Shown in pieces: positions 45,059 through 53,844 of a stretch of DNA of 64,000 nucleotides (positions are counted from its first letter, which is position 1; the number at the start of each line of letters is the position of its first letter). A program made the translations under genes and the position numbers. This DNA is from Actinomycetota bacterium (GTDB lineage Bacteria > Actinomycetota > Actinomycetes > Mycobacteriales > Mycobacteriaceae), in contig JAFDWN010000007.1 in NCBI GenBank assembly GCA_018268465.1, forward strand, positions 101,722 through 165,721. Direction: 5' to 3'. The notes under the pieces are model-generated. The model did not search any database, was not told the origin of the DNA, and saw only the letters and a program-made list of their open reading frames with translations.

Positions 45059-46573
45059 GTGACTGATGATCGCCGCGCGCATATCGAGCGCGGCAAGGTT
45101 GTTGCCCAGGAGGTCGCCGGCCAGCGGCCCCCTGGCGCACGCCTGCTCGACGAGGTTCACGCATCCATTCAGCGGTACTGCGTCCTGCCCGGCGAGCACG
45201 AGTCGGTGGCGGTGACGTTATGGGTCGCGTTGACGCATCTACTGTCCTGCTTCGACTACGCCCCGCGGCTCGTGATCCGATCGGCCGAGAAGCGGTCCGG
45301 GAAATCACGCCTGCTCGAAGTCGTCGACGCGCTCGTGTACTCGCCGCTGCGCGCCGTGAACGCGACCGTCTCGTATGTCTTTCGGTCGCTGGCCGCCGAT
45401 CCGCCTCCCACACTGCTTTTCGACGAGGTCGACACCATCTTCGGATCCAAGAAGGTCGCCGAGAACAACGAGGAGCTGCGCGGCCTGCTGAACGCCGGAT
45501 TCCAGCGCGGCCTGCCGTTCGGCCGGACCGTCGGCCCCAACCACGTCCCGGCCGAGTTCTCGACCTTCGCCATGGCTGCGCTCGCCGGCATCGGCCGCCT
45601 ACCCGAAACAATCGAGGACCGCGCAGTCGTCGTCGTGATGAAACGCCGAACCGCCGGTGAAAAGGTCGCGCCCTACCGGATCAGCCGCGACGGCCCCAAG
45701 CTGCACGCACTGCGGAACCGAGTCGGCGAATGGGCCGACATGGTGCGCGAGCGCGCCGAAGCTCAAGGCGAGCCGGAGCTGCCCATCGAGGACCGCGCCG
45801 CCGACCTCTGGTCCCCGCTGGTCGCGGTGGCTGACCTCGCCGGTGGACAGTGGCCAGAACTAGCTCGAGCGGCTGCCTCCGCACTCGTCGAAACGGCAGC
45901 CGAAGAGGACACCACCCGCTCGACGAACATGCAACTACTCGAAGACATCCGCGGCGTGTTCGAGGGCAAGTTCATGAAGAGCGCTGACCTGTGCAGCAAA
46001 CTCCGGCAACTGCCCGAATCGCCGTGGGAACAGTTCGGACTCAACCCTTCAAAGCTGGGCCGAAGACTCCGCGAATACGCCATCAAGACCCGCCACTCCG
46101 ACGACAAAACCGAGCGCGGCTACCACCTCCCCGACTTCCGCGACACCTTCGCCCGCTACCTCCCACCCCCAGAAAAGGCGTCCGAAGGTGTCCAAGGCGT
46201 CCAACAAACCTCTGACCAGCAACGACAGCAGGACACCTTCACCCACCCCAAGGCGTCCGCAGCCCACACACAAGGCGTCCAGGACACCACCGCGGACACC
46301 TTCCCAACCAACAAGGCGTCCCAGCAAAACCCCAGCTCAAACCCCATACCGGACACCATGGACACCATGGGACACCTTTTTTCCGAACCCGGAGAGAAAC
46401 CCAGCGGCAACGTGACCGCCATTCCCTCCTACAACCCACACCGCCGCAAACGCACCCGAGGCAAGTTCCAACCACCCGCCGGACCCGGCCGCTGCCCATC
46501 CTGCGGATGGCACATCGAATCCATGGGCCACGCCGACGACTGCGACACAGCAAACGAGGAGCAGACAGCATGA
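45059..46573 (+). CDS. DUF3631 ATPase (satellite primase/helicase-like)
   Basis: 504 aa. Core ATPase region (about 45-200): Walker A variant SAEKRSGKSRLLEV, Walker B PTLLFDEVDTIFG, then LLNAGFQRGLPFGRTVG and the arginine-bearing LPETIEDRAVVVVMKRR, diagnostic of DUF3631 proteins found in mycobacterial prophage-like elements and phiRv1/2-type primase genes. No Toprim or primase active site is visible, so replication-initiating helicase/loader is a better guess than primase. The C-terminal ~150 residues are Thr/Gln/Pro-rich with repeated KAS and GVQ motifs and end in a Cys finger (CPSCGWHIES...DDC). GTG 45059 follows the previous stop by 7 nt. Confidence 0.82.
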   Translation: MTDDRRAHIERGKVVAQEVAGQRPPGARLLDEVHASIQRYCVLPGEHESVAVTLWVALTHLLSCFDYAPRLVIRSAEKRSGKSRLLEVVDALVYSPLRAVNATVSYVFRSLAADPPPTLLFDEVDTIFGSKKVAENNEELRGLLNAGFQRGLPFGRTVGPNHVPAEFSTFAMAALAGIGRLPETIEDRAVVVVMKRRTAGEKVAPYRISRDGPKLHALRNRVGEWADMVRERAEAQGEPELPIEDRAADLWSPLVAVADLAGGQWPELARAAASALVETAAEEDTTRSTNMQLLEDIRGVFEGKFMKSADLCSKLRQLPESPWEQFGLNPSKLGRRLREYAIKTRHSDDKTERGYHLPDFRDTFARYLPPPEKASEGVQGVQQTSDQQRQQDTFTHPKASAAHTQGVQDTTADTFPTNKASQQNPSSNPIPDTMDTMGHLFSEPGEKPSGNVTAIPSYNPHRRKRTRGKFQPPAGPGRCPSCGWHIESMGHADDCDTANEEQTA

Positions 46574-46845
46574 GCAACCAATTCCCTACCACCGAGCAGA
46601 CCGCAGCCGCACCCGTCGACGCCCTGCTCATCGCCCGCGCCTACCTCCGCGGAGACGACGACGCCACCCAAGTCCTCCTCAAGCATTGCGATCCCTGGTC
46701 AACCACGCTGCAGCTCGCAGGCTGGCTGCGCACCGCCCTCGCCGAAGCACTCCACCGCGGCGCCGGGCACCAACACGAGGACCACACTGTCGAGGACGTG
46801 CTCGACCGGTGGATCGCCACGGTCCGAGCCGAAGCCGACCAGTGA
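46570..46845 (+). CDS. small hypothetical protein
   Basis: 91 aa, acidic and helical (PVDALLIARAYLRGDDDATQ...). ATGA overlap with the DUF3631 gene, GTGA overlap with the HNH gene, so it is translated in a tight operon. No motif recognised. Confidence 0.7.
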   Translation: MSNQFPTTEQTAAAPVDALLIARAYLRGDDDATQVLLKHCDPWSTTLQLAGWLRTALAEALHRGAGHQHEDHTVEDVLDRWIATVRAEADQ

Positions 46846-47279
46846 CCCTCAAGCCCTGCCTGGTCTGCGGGCAGCCTGGACGCCGCAATCGCTGCCCCGA
46901 GCACCTGCCCAAGCGGCCCAACAAGCACCTCCCGCGCCACCACCCCCACATGAACGGCGGCCGATGGAAACGGCTGTCCGTCGCAGCCCGACGCCGCCAA
47001 CCATGGTGCCTGGACTGCGGCGCCGTCGCCGACCTCACCGTCGACCACGTCATCCCCATTGCCGAGGCACCAGAACTGGCCTACGAACCACGCAACCTCG
47101 CTGTCCGCTGCCGACCCTGCAACAGCCGCCGCGGCGCACGCTGCACCGACGCCGAACGCGACGCCGTCCTCGAAGCCATCACCGCGCCCCCGACCAGGGG
47201 GGATGCCCTAAACGGTGCCCTCCACCGCCGCGACGCCAAGGCACGGGGGGCATTACACACCCCTGGGGGGTATGCGTGA
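46842..47279 (+). CDS. HNH endonuclease
   Basis: 145 aa. Zinc and nuclease signature CLDCGAVADLTVDHVIPIAE followed by NLAVRCRPCNSRRG, preceded by a CLVCG/CPEH finger. In HK97-like phages an HNH protein beside the terminase is needed for specific cos cleavage. It lies just before the large terminase, where a small terminase would be expected and is not otherwise seen. GTG 46842 overlaps the previous stop by 4 nt. Confidence 0.88.
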   Translation: MTLKPCLVCGQPGRRNRCPEHLPKRPNKHLPRHHPHMNGGRWKRLSVAARRRQPWCLDCGAVADLTVDHVIPIAEAPELAYEPRNLAVRCRPCNSRRGARCTDAERDAVLEAITAPPTRGDALNGALHRRDAKARGALHTPGGYA

Positions 47280-47281
47280 GA

Positions 47282-47482
47282 TCAGCGAATGCGGACGGGC
47301 TTGGACGGATGCTTCTCGCCGGGGCTGACGTGTGTCCAGTAGTTGGGGCTATAGAGCTTCACCTGCTCGCCGTCCTTCCTGACCTCAATGAGGCCCCACT
47401 CCTTGACCTCGATCGAGTGCGAATCGTCGTAGGAGTCGTAATCGGCTTTGTCGCCGCGAGCGTAGAAGATCGTGAATGCCAT
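47282..47482 (-). CDS. small protein on the opposite strand between HNH and terminase
   Basis: 66 aa: MAFTIFYARGDKADYDSYDD, then EVKEWGLIEVRKDGEQVKLYSPNYWTHV and a basic end. Amino-acid make-up (Tyr, Trp, charged residues) is that of a real folded beta-rich protein, unlike the other antisense frames. Its end abuts the HNH stop (2-bp gap) and its start overlaps a possible terminase ATG, so it is an insert into the packaging module. It could be a lysogenically expressed cargo gene. Function unknown. Confidence 0.6.
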   Translation of the reverse strand: MAFTIFYARGDKADYDSYDDSHSIEVKEWGLIEVRKDGEQVKLYSPNYWTHVSPGEKHPSKPVRIR

Positions 47483-47496
47483 TCCGGGATGGTGTC

Positions 47497-48969
47497 ATGA
47501 GGGCTGGCCCGAAGGCGTCGGTTGATGCCAGCCCGTTACCGTGGCGGCCGCGGTCGACGGGTTCAGCGCGGTTCGCCCGGTTCTGTGAGCGGTACGTGAA
47601 GGTGCCGAAGGGCACCGGGGCCCGGTCGCCGTTGAAGCTGCGGGCGTGGCAGCGCGATCTGGTGGGGTCGGTGCTTGACGCGAATCCGCAGCCGCGGACG
47701 GCGGGCTGGATGCTGCCGCGCGGTTCGGGCAAGTCCAGCTTGATGGCGGCGTGGGGTTTGTACGAGTTGTTCATGGGCGGCGAGGGCGCGACGGTCTGTG
47801 TCGTCGCAGTCGATGAGCGGCAGGCCGGCATTGTGTTCAACGTCGCCCGTCGTATGGCTGAGCTCGACGAGGATCTTGCCGCGCGGGTGCAGGTGTTCAA
47901 GGAACGGCTCTACATCCCCGAACGCGATGCGCATTTCCACTGTCTGCCTGCTGAGCCGAAACGCCTTGAGGGATTGGATTACACGCTGGCGATCCTGGAC
48001 GAGGCCGGCGTGGCCAACCGTGACAGCTACGAGGTGTTGACGCTGGCGCAGGGTAAGCGGGAACGGTCGACGCTGGTGGCGATCGGCACGCCGGGGCCGA
48101 ACCTTCAGGACCAGGTGTTGCTTGATCTGCGGGCGTACGCCGCCGAGCACCCCGAGGACGGATCGCTGGTGTGGCGGGAGTTCTCCGCGGCCGGGTTCGA
48201 GGACCACCCCGTGGACTGCGCGCACTGCTGGGAGCTGGCCAACCCGGCGCTGGATGACTTTCTGCACCGCGACGCGCTGCACGCCCTGTTGCCGCCGAAG
48301 ACCCGTGAGTCGACGTTCCGGCGGGCCCGGCTGTGCCAGTTGGCCGGTGACACCGAGGGTCGATTCCTGACCCCTGATGTCTGGGACAACCTGTCCACGA
48401 GTCAGCCGGTCCCGGATGGCGCCGAGGTGGTCATCGCTCTGGACGGCTCGTTCTCCGATGACACGACGGCGCTGTTGGTCGGAACTGTGGCGGCCGAGCC
48501 GCATTTCGACACGGTGCGGGTGTGGGAACGTCCACCGGGTGAGGACGCCTACCGGGTGCCGATCGCGCAGGTGGAGGACACCATCCGGGAGTCGTGCCGG
48601 CGGTGGCGGGTGGTGGAGATCGTCGCTGACCCGTTCCGCTGGACCCGCACGCTGCAGGCGTTGGAGTCTGAGCGGCTGCCGGTGGTGGAGTTCCCGCACT
48701 CCCCGGCCCGGTTGACCGCGGCGACGACGGATCTGTACAGCGCCGCGGTGAATGGCCGTATGTCGCACAGCGGCAACGCGAAGCTGGCTGCCCATGTCGG
48801 GGCCGCGGTGATCGTTGAGGACGCCCGCGGGATGCGCCTCTCGAAGCAGTCCCGGTCCCGCACCGCACCCAAGATCGACCTGGCCGCGTGCCTGGTGATG
48901 GCCCATAGCCGCGCCACGTGGCGCGCTACCCACAAAACACGAAGGAAGACAAGGAGTTTCGTCGCATGA
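47497..48969 (+). CDS. terL: large terminase
   Basis: 490 aa. DNA-packaging motor. N-terminal ATPase with Walker A MLPRGSGKSSLMAAW (about residue 80) and Walker B YTLAILDEAG; C-terminal RNase H-like nuclease with the first Asp in VVIALDGSFSDDTTALLVG and further acidic residues in VEIVADPFRW. ATG 47497 is favoured over 47476 because the latter overlaps the minus-strand ORF start. Length and order match HK97-type TerL. Its stop overlaps the portal ATG. Confidence 0.93.
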   Translation: MRAGPKASVDASPLPWRPRSTGSARFARFCERYVKVPKGTGARSPLKLRAWQRDLVGSVLDANPQPRTAGWMLPRGSGKSSLMAAWGLYELFMGGEGATVCVVAVDERQAGIVFNVARRMAELDEDLAARVQVFKERLYIPERDAHFHCLPAEPKRLEGLDYTLAILDEAGVANRDSYEVLTLAQGKRERSTLVAIGTPGPNLQDQVLLDLRAYAAEHPEDGSLVWREFSAAGFEDHPVDCAHCWELANPALDDFLHRDALHALLPPKTRESTFRRARLCQLAGDTEGRFLTPDVWDNLSTSQPVPDGAEVVIALDGSFSDDTTALLVGTVAAEPHFDTVRVWERPPGEDAYRVPIAQVEDTIRESCRRWRVVEIVADPFRWTRTLQALESERLPVVEFPHSPARLTAATTDLYSAAVNGRMSHSGNAKLAAHVGAAVIVEDARGMRLSKQSRSRTAPKIDLAACLVMAHSRATWRATHKTRRKTRSFVA

Positions 48970-50348
48970 CCGACAACCCGCTACTGCTGTCGTTGTTGCA
49001 GCGGCTCGACGAGCCAGCCGCCCGCTACCACGAGCTCGATCTGTACTACCGCGGTGAGCAGCCGTTGGCGTTCCTGTCGCCGGAGGCGAAAACCGCTCTG
49101 GGGCAACGGTTCGGCCGTATGGCCTCCAACATTCCGCGGCTGGCGGTGACGGCGCTGGCCGAGCGGCTGCGCCTCACCGGGTTCACCGGCGACGCGGCCG
49201 ACCTGTGGGCGGACTGGATCCGCAACGATCTCGATCAGGAGGCCGGGGTGGCGCACCGCGAGGCCCTGCTGCTGGGGGACTCGTTCGTCATCGTCTGGGC
49301 AGACCGGGTGGGCCGGCCCAAGGTGACCATCGAGTCGGCGAAACAGGTTGCTGTGCAGCTTGACCCCGGCACACGGCAGATCACCGCCGCGGTGAAGCGG
49401 TGGGAAACGAAGACCACCACCGAGGCCGTACTGTACGAGCCCGATCAGATCACCCGGTATCGGGCCAACGCCACCGGCGCCACCGTGCACGGCTTCACCG
49501 TGGTCGAAACGCTGGCCAACCCACTGGGTGTGACACCGGTAGTCGGTATCCGCAACTCCGACCGCATCCTGTCCGAGCGTGGCTGTTCGGAGATCGACGA
49601 CCTCAAACCGTTGGTCGACGCGTTGAACAAATCCTTGGCCGACATGATGGTCACGTCGGAATATGTTGGCCGCCCGCGCCGCTGGGCCACCGGCATCGAA
49701 CTCACCGAGGAACCCCTAGTCGACGGCGACGGCAACCCCGTGGTCGATGTGGACGGCGAGATTGTCATGACCGAGGCCAACCCCATCGCGGAAAACCACC
49801 GCGCGATGATTTCGGAGAACGACCAGGCCAAATTCGGTCAGCTCCAGTCCGCGGACCTGTCGGGCTACGAAGCGTCAGTGCGGGTCATCTTGGGCCAGAT
49901 CATGGCCGTGTCAACACTTCCCGCGCACTACGTCGGCGTGTTCACCGACAACCCCGCCAGCGCGGATGCGCTGCGCGCCGCCGAAGCATCGTTGACCGCC
50001 CGCGCCGAGGCCCGCCAGGCCACGTTCGGCCGCGCGTGGGAACAAGTGGCCAAGCTGATGGTCGCGGTCCGTGATGGCCGTGACCCGCTGCAGGTCGAGG
50101 CCCGGGTGCAGTGGGCCGACGCCGCCACCCGATCGGTCGCCCAGGAGGCCGACGCCGTGGTCAAGCTGCACGCTGCCGGGCTGCTGCCCGCGTCCTACGC
50201 ACTGGCCAAGCTCGGCTACAGCGATGACGAGATCCTCGAGATCCGTGCCGCGCGGCGCGCCGAAGCCCTCGACAGCCAGGGCGTCAACCTGGTCAGGTCG
50301 GCGCCGGCCGCCGACGCAGTACCCGCTCAGCCCCGGCCGGCGGCATGA
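48966..50348 (+). CDS. phage portal protein (SPP1 gp6-like)
   Basis: 460 aa. Dodecameric ring through which DNA enters the capsid. Features of the family: LLQRLDEPAARYHELDLYYRG at the N terminus, GDSFVIVWADRVGRPKVTIES, an acidic insertion with GDGNPVVDVDGEIVMTEANP, and the stem/crown region ADALRAAEASLTARAEARQA. ATGA overlap with terL and with the next gene fixes both ends. Confidence 0.92.
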   Translation: MTDNPLLLSLLQRLDEPAARYHELDLYYRGEQPLAFLSPEAKTALGQRFGRMASNIPRLAVTALAERLRLTGFTGDAADLWADWIRNDLDQEAGVAHREALLLGDSFVIVWADRVGRPKVTIESAKQVAVQLDPGTRQITAAVKRWETKTTTEAVLYEPDQITRYRANATGATVHGFTVVETLANPLGVTPVVGIRNSDRILSERGCSEIDDLKPLVDALNKSLADMMVTSEYVGRPRRWATGIELTEEPLVDGDGNPVVDVDGEIVMTEANPIAENHRAMISENDQAKFGQLQSADLSGYEASVRVILGQIMAVSTLPAHYVGVFTDNPASADALRAAEASLTARAEARQATFGRAWEQVAKLMVAVRDGRDPLQVEARVQWADAATRSVAQEADAVVKLHAAGLLPASYALAKLGYSDDEILEIRAARRAEALDSQGVNLVRSAPAADAVPAQPRPAA

Positions 50349-51352
50349 GCGTCGTCGACGATTTCCAATCCGCCACCGAGGACCTGGCCACCCTGACGGT
50401 GGCCGCGGTCCGGGCGATCTATCTGCAGTTGGTGGCGCGGCAGATCAGCCGCGATGACGCGGCCCTCCTGGTGGCGGGCGCCGTCAACCGCGCCAACGCG
50501 TCAGCGGTCACCCTGGCTGACGCGTATCTGGCCGCTCAGATTGAGGAAGCGGTCGGCGTCCCCGTCCCCACCACCGGGGTGGCGCCCGTCGACGCCTCCG
50601 AACGACTCCTCAAGGCCGCCACAACGATCCTGACCGAGGCACCCAAAACCAGCTTCACCCAAGCCGAGATCCGCGGTCTGCTCCGTTCAGTCGGTCTGGA
50701 CCCGCAGCCGTGGGACATTGCAGCGATCACGAGGGAGGTCAACCGCTCCCTGGCCGACCGGCTCGACGAGATGGACCCCGCACCGGACTGGACCCCCGCC
50801 GATATCGCCGCGGCCCGCGCCGAGCACGGCACGTTCGCGATGGCCGACTTCATCGAGCTGGTCAACGAGAGCCCGCGAAAGCTCAGTGAGCGTGGCCTGT
50901 TCCCGCCGCCCCCACCGCACACCGGCGGCATCGACCCCCACCGCGACGCCGCCCACGACGCATGGGAAGCGCAACTGGCGCCGGACCTGAACCCGGACGA
51001 CTACACCGACCACCCGCCGATCTGGGAACCCGAACCCCAGGACGCGGAAACGCGGCTGGAACGCCTCGCCCGCTGCGAACCCCTCGAAGCCGCCCAGAAC
51101 GCCGCCCAGGCCGCAATCGAACGTCAAGACCTCGTCGAGGGCTGGACCCGGCAGATGGACGACGACCCGTGCCAACTGTGCCGGTGGTGGTGGCGCGAAG
51201 GCCGAATCTGGCCGAGCAACCACCCATTCCAGTCGCACAAGGGCTGTAACTGTCAGCCCCGGATCGTGCTCGCCACGAACATCGGATCCACCCAATACAC
51301 GCGCCGTCTGGCGCGCGCGCACGCCGACACCGGCACGCGTATCCCACGATGA
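50345..51352 (+). CDS. MuF-like minor head protein
   Basis: 335 aa. Follows portal, as Mu gpF/SPP1 gp7 proteins do; they go into the procapsid with the portal. The C-terminal module CQLCRWWWREGRIWPSNHPF followed by SHKGCNCQPRI has the MuF-type Cys/His pattern. The middle (about 185-245) is Pro/Asp-rich. No protease motif, so capsid maturation may proceed without a dedicated protease or use the helper's. Confidence 0.8.
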   Translation: MSVVDDFQSATEDLATLTVAAVRAIYLQLVARQISRDDAALLVAGAVNRANASAVTLADAYLAAQIEEAVGVPVPTTGVAPVDASERLLKAATTILTEAPKTSFTQAEIRGLLRSVGLDPQPWDIAAITREVNRSLADRLDEMDPAPDWTPADIAAARAEHGTFAMADFIELVNESPRKLSERGLFPPPPPHTGGIDPHRDAAHDAWEAQLAPDLNPDDYTDHPPIWEPEPQDAETRLERLARCEPLEAAQNAAQAAIERQDLVEGWTRQMDDDPCQLCRWWWREGRIWPSNHPFQSHKGCNCQPRIVLATNIGSTQYTRRLARAHADTGTRIPR

Positions 51353-51363
51353 AAGGAGAAACC

Positions 51364-51816
51364 ATGTCCGACAACCACACCCCCGACGAAACCACCACCG
51401 AGGTGATGGAGAGGTCGGAAACCGACCCGGCAACCGACGTCACGTCCGGCGCGGCCGACACCCCCGAAGGGTCCGATTCAGAATCGAACCCCGAGACCTT
51501 CCCCCGCTCCTACGTCGAGGAACTACGGCAGGAGAACGGCCGCTATCGGCAACGCGCCCAACAGGGTGACGCCTACGCGCAACGCCTGCACACTGAACTC
51601 GTCCGGGCCACCGGCCGACTCGCCGACCCCACCGACCTACCCTTCGCCGCAGACCACCTCGACGACAGCGACAAGTTGTCACTCGCACTCGACGAACTGC
51701 TCACCCGCAAACCACACCTCGCCAACCGCCGACCCGCCGGCGACATCGGCCAAGGCCCAACCCCATCCGGCGGTAGCGTCGACCTCGCCGCAATCCTGCG
51801 GCAACAAGCCCAATAG
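51364..51816 (+). CDS. scaffold protein
   Basis: 150 aa. Acidic disordered N terminus (Thr/Ser/Glu/Asp rich), short coiled coil (SYVEELRQENGRYRQRAQQG) and a C-terminal tail; this and its place before the capsid gene fit phage capsid scaffolds. ATG 51364 has AAAGGAG at proper distance, better than ATG 51349. Confidence 0.78.
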   Translation: MSDNHTPDETTTEVMERSETDPATDVTSGAADTPEGSDSESNPETFPRSYVEELRQENGRYRQRAQQGDAYAQRLHTELVRATGRLADPTDLPFAADHLDDSDKLSLALDELLTRKPHLANRRPAGDIGQGPTPSGGSVDLAAILRQQAQ

Positions 51817-51835
51817 ATATGAGGGGGAACAGAGT

Positions 51836-52009
51836 ATGGCAACTGCGGGGATCAACGAGAAGAACGAAACTGCCAAGGCGTTCTACACGGCGATTGGGGC
51901 TGAGCTTGAATTGGTCGCCGCTGGAGAGTACACATCCAAGTTGGCTGCTCTCGAGCAACTGGCTCGCATCTACGCGCTGGTAGCTGAAGCACCTGTGTCG
52001 AGAGCCTGA
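51836..52009 (+). CDS. small helical hypothetical protein in the head module
   Basis: 57 aa: MATAGINEKNETAKAFYTAI and then AELELVAAGEYTSKLAALEQLARIY in two helices. AGGGGG ribosome site 10 bp upstream. Located between scaffold and capsid; could be a decoration or size-determining factor, but there is no direct evidence. Confidence 0.6.
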   Translation: MATAGINEKNETAKAFYTAIGAELELVAAGEYTSKLAALEQLARIYALVAEAPVSRA

Positions 52010-52125
52010 TCATCTCGTCGGGAACAGGGGTAAACTGGTGGGGTCGGTCCTGGTGGCCGGCCCCATCGTTGTCCTGGTGACACGGGTTCGTTGAATCCCA
52101 CTTCCCTTGTCACGTAAGGACTCTC
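52010..52125. other. leader of the capsid gene with hairpin
   Basis: 116 bp. Holds an 8-bp stem (52040-52047 with 52057-52064, one G-U) and a TAAACT box at 52031. This is the only sizable gap in the head operon, so it may hold a separate capsid promoter or a translation control element. Confidence 0.35.
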
Positions 52126-53274
52126 ATGGCTGAATCCACCGCCACCAATCCCACCCTGCTCGCCGACCAGGTTTCCTCGCTGCTCGTGCAGCCCCTCGAA
52201 GCCGCCAGCGTCGTCCTATCCAGCGGCCCGCGGATCTTCGACACCGCCGGCGTGCTGCGCATCCCCAAGCTCACCGGGTCGTCCACGGTCGGGTTCGTCG
52301 GCGAAAACGAACTCATCCCCTCCGACCACGACACGAACTTCGACGAGGTGGTGCTGATGCCCACCGACCGCAAGTCCATCAAGGTCATTGAGCGCTACTC
52401 GCGGGAGCTGGCCCGCCAGGCCGTCATCGGCATCGACGCCACCCTCAAGAACCGCTTGGTGAAGGTGGTCTCCGACAAGCTCGACACCGCCCTGTTGACC
52501 GGCAAGGGCCAGGCCACCAACGAGGTGCAGACCGTCACGATCACGGGTTCGCCCACCGGCGGCACCTTCACCCTCAGCTTCCGCGGCGCCACCACCTCCG
52601 GGCTGAACTACAACGCCGCCGCGTCCACCGTGCAGACCGCGCTGCAGGGCCTCGCGACCATCGGATCGGGCAACGCCACCGTCGCCGGATCGGCCGGCGG
52701 CCCCTACACCGTGACGTTCGCCTCCGCGCTGGCCGCGACCGCTGTCGACCAGCTCGTGGCCAACGGCGCCAGCCTCACCGGCGGCACACCCGCCATCGCT
52801 GTGACCACCACCGCGGAAGGAGAGTCGGCCAACGGTATCCGCGGCATCATCAACCAGCCCGGCGTGCAGACCGGGGAGCTCGACGTCACCGACGCCGATT
52901 CTCTGTTGGACGCGATCGCGCTGGCGTCGGCAGCCGAAGTCACCCCCACCAGATGGTTCCTGTCCGGGGCCGACTTCATCGCACTCCGCAAGCTCAAGGA
53001 CGGCAACGACCGCTACCTGATCGAATCCGACGTCACCAAGGACACCACCTACCGACTGTTCGGCTTGCCGGTCACCGTGACCAACAAGATGGCCACCGGC
53101 AAGGGCATCCTCGCCGACACCAGCCAGATCGCCATCGCCCGCGACCTCGCCCCGTCGGTCACGATCCTGTCCGAGCGATACGCGGACTACGACCAGATCG
53201 GCATCCGCGTCGTCACCCGCTACGACCTCGGCCTTCTGCACCCGCAGGCCGTCATCGTCCTCACCGCCGCCTGA
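52126..53274 (+). CDS. HK97-fold major capsid protein with inserted Ig-like domain
   Basis: 382 aa. N-terminal arm and E-loop region (PRIFDTAGVLRIPKLTGSST, FDEVVLMPTDRKSIKVIERY), spine-helix RELARQAVIGIDATLKNRLV and C-terminal A-domain part (ADFIALRKLKDGNDRYLIES, PQAVIVLTAA) are those of HK97-like capsids. Residues about 132-232 form an insertion (QTVTITGSPTGGTFTLSF..., GGPYTVTFASALA) of the beta-sandwich type seen on phage surface proteins, probably displayed outside. There is no delta-domain or separate protease. Stop overlaps the next ATG. Confidence 0.9.
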   Translation: MAESTATNPTLLADQVSSLLVQPLEAASVVLSSGPRIFDTAGVLRIPKLTGSSTVGFVGENELIPSDHDTNFDEVVLMPTDRKSIKVIERYSRELARQAVIGIDATLKNRLVKVVSDKLDTALLTGKGQATNEVQTVTITGSPTGGTFTLSFRGATTSGLNYNAAASTVQTALQGLATIGSGNATVAGSAGGPYTVTFASALAATAVDQLVANGASLTGGTPAIAVTTTAEGESANGIRGIINQPGVQTGELDVTDADSLLDAIALASAAEVTPTRWFLSGADFIALRKLKDGNDRYLIESDVTKDTTYRLFGLPVTVTNKMATGKGILADTSQIAIARDLAPSVTILSERYADYDQIGIRVVTRYDLGLLHPQAVIVLTAA

Positions 53275-53594
53275 TGCAACCCGAAATCGTCCCCGACCAC
53301 GCGGTGCCCGGGCTGCTGGCCGCCACACCAGACAGCCCGAGCGCGGTGATCCCGCTCATCACGGCGATGGCCCGGGCATACACCCGGGGCCGCGGCTTCG
53401 ACGACGACGGCCGGCCCAACGACGAGGTGGCCGCCGTCATCACCACCGCGTCGGCGCGGCTGGCCGCCAACACCAAGCAGCTCAACCAGTCAGCCAGCAT
53501 GGACGGGTTAGGCGCCGACACCCGCTCGTTCTTCACCGGCTGGACCCTGGCCGAGCTGTTCGTGCTCAACCGCTACCGTCGGCGAGCCATGTAG
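53274..53594 (+). CDS. putative head-tail connector/head completion protein
   Basis: 106 aa. Directly after the capsid gene (TGATG overlap), as in HK97-like head modules where gp6-like adaptors follow. Helical with AVIPLITAMARAYTRGRGFD and a C-terminal FVLNRYRRRAM. If it is an adaptor, it is the piece that would dock a helper phage tail. Identification rests on position, size and general pattern. Confidence 0.65.
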   Translation: MQPEIVPDHAVPGLLAATPDSPSAVIPLITAMARAYTRGRGFDDDGRPNDEVAAVITTASARLAANTKQLNQSASMDGLGADTRSFFTGWTLAELFVLNRYRRRAM

Positions 53595-53844
53595 ACCGGG
53601 TGGTGGCTGGCGTCAAACCCGAACCCAGGCTGACATGACCTGCTCCCCGGGCAAGGACCGCCACGACCGCCGGTCGCGCGCGAGCGATACCTGCGCCAAG
53701 CCACCACCCCCAACGCTTATTCACCTGCAATAACCGAGAATCGGCGAGAACAGCCGAGATCTAGTTAAGGCAGAATAGAAACAACATCGCAGGTAATGAG
53801 GAATTATCGGGACTGCTCAGCAATCCCAAGGACACCCGGCGTGG
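53595..53844. other. right-end non-coding region of the element
   Basis: 250 bp with no credible gene. It is more AT-rich than the surroundings from about 53710 and has short related motifs (CCGAGAA, GGCGAGAA, GCCGAGA near 53735-53760) that could be integrase or Xis arm sites. No tail genes follow. Confidence 0.4.

Noticed and set aside
42121-53594. Toxin-antitoxin or CBASS/retron-type defence system in the element
   Set aside because: I looked for reverse transcriptase, cyclase, TIR, nuclease-effector and TA pairs. Only the HNH beside TerL (packaging type) and an unassigned 66-aa ORF were found.
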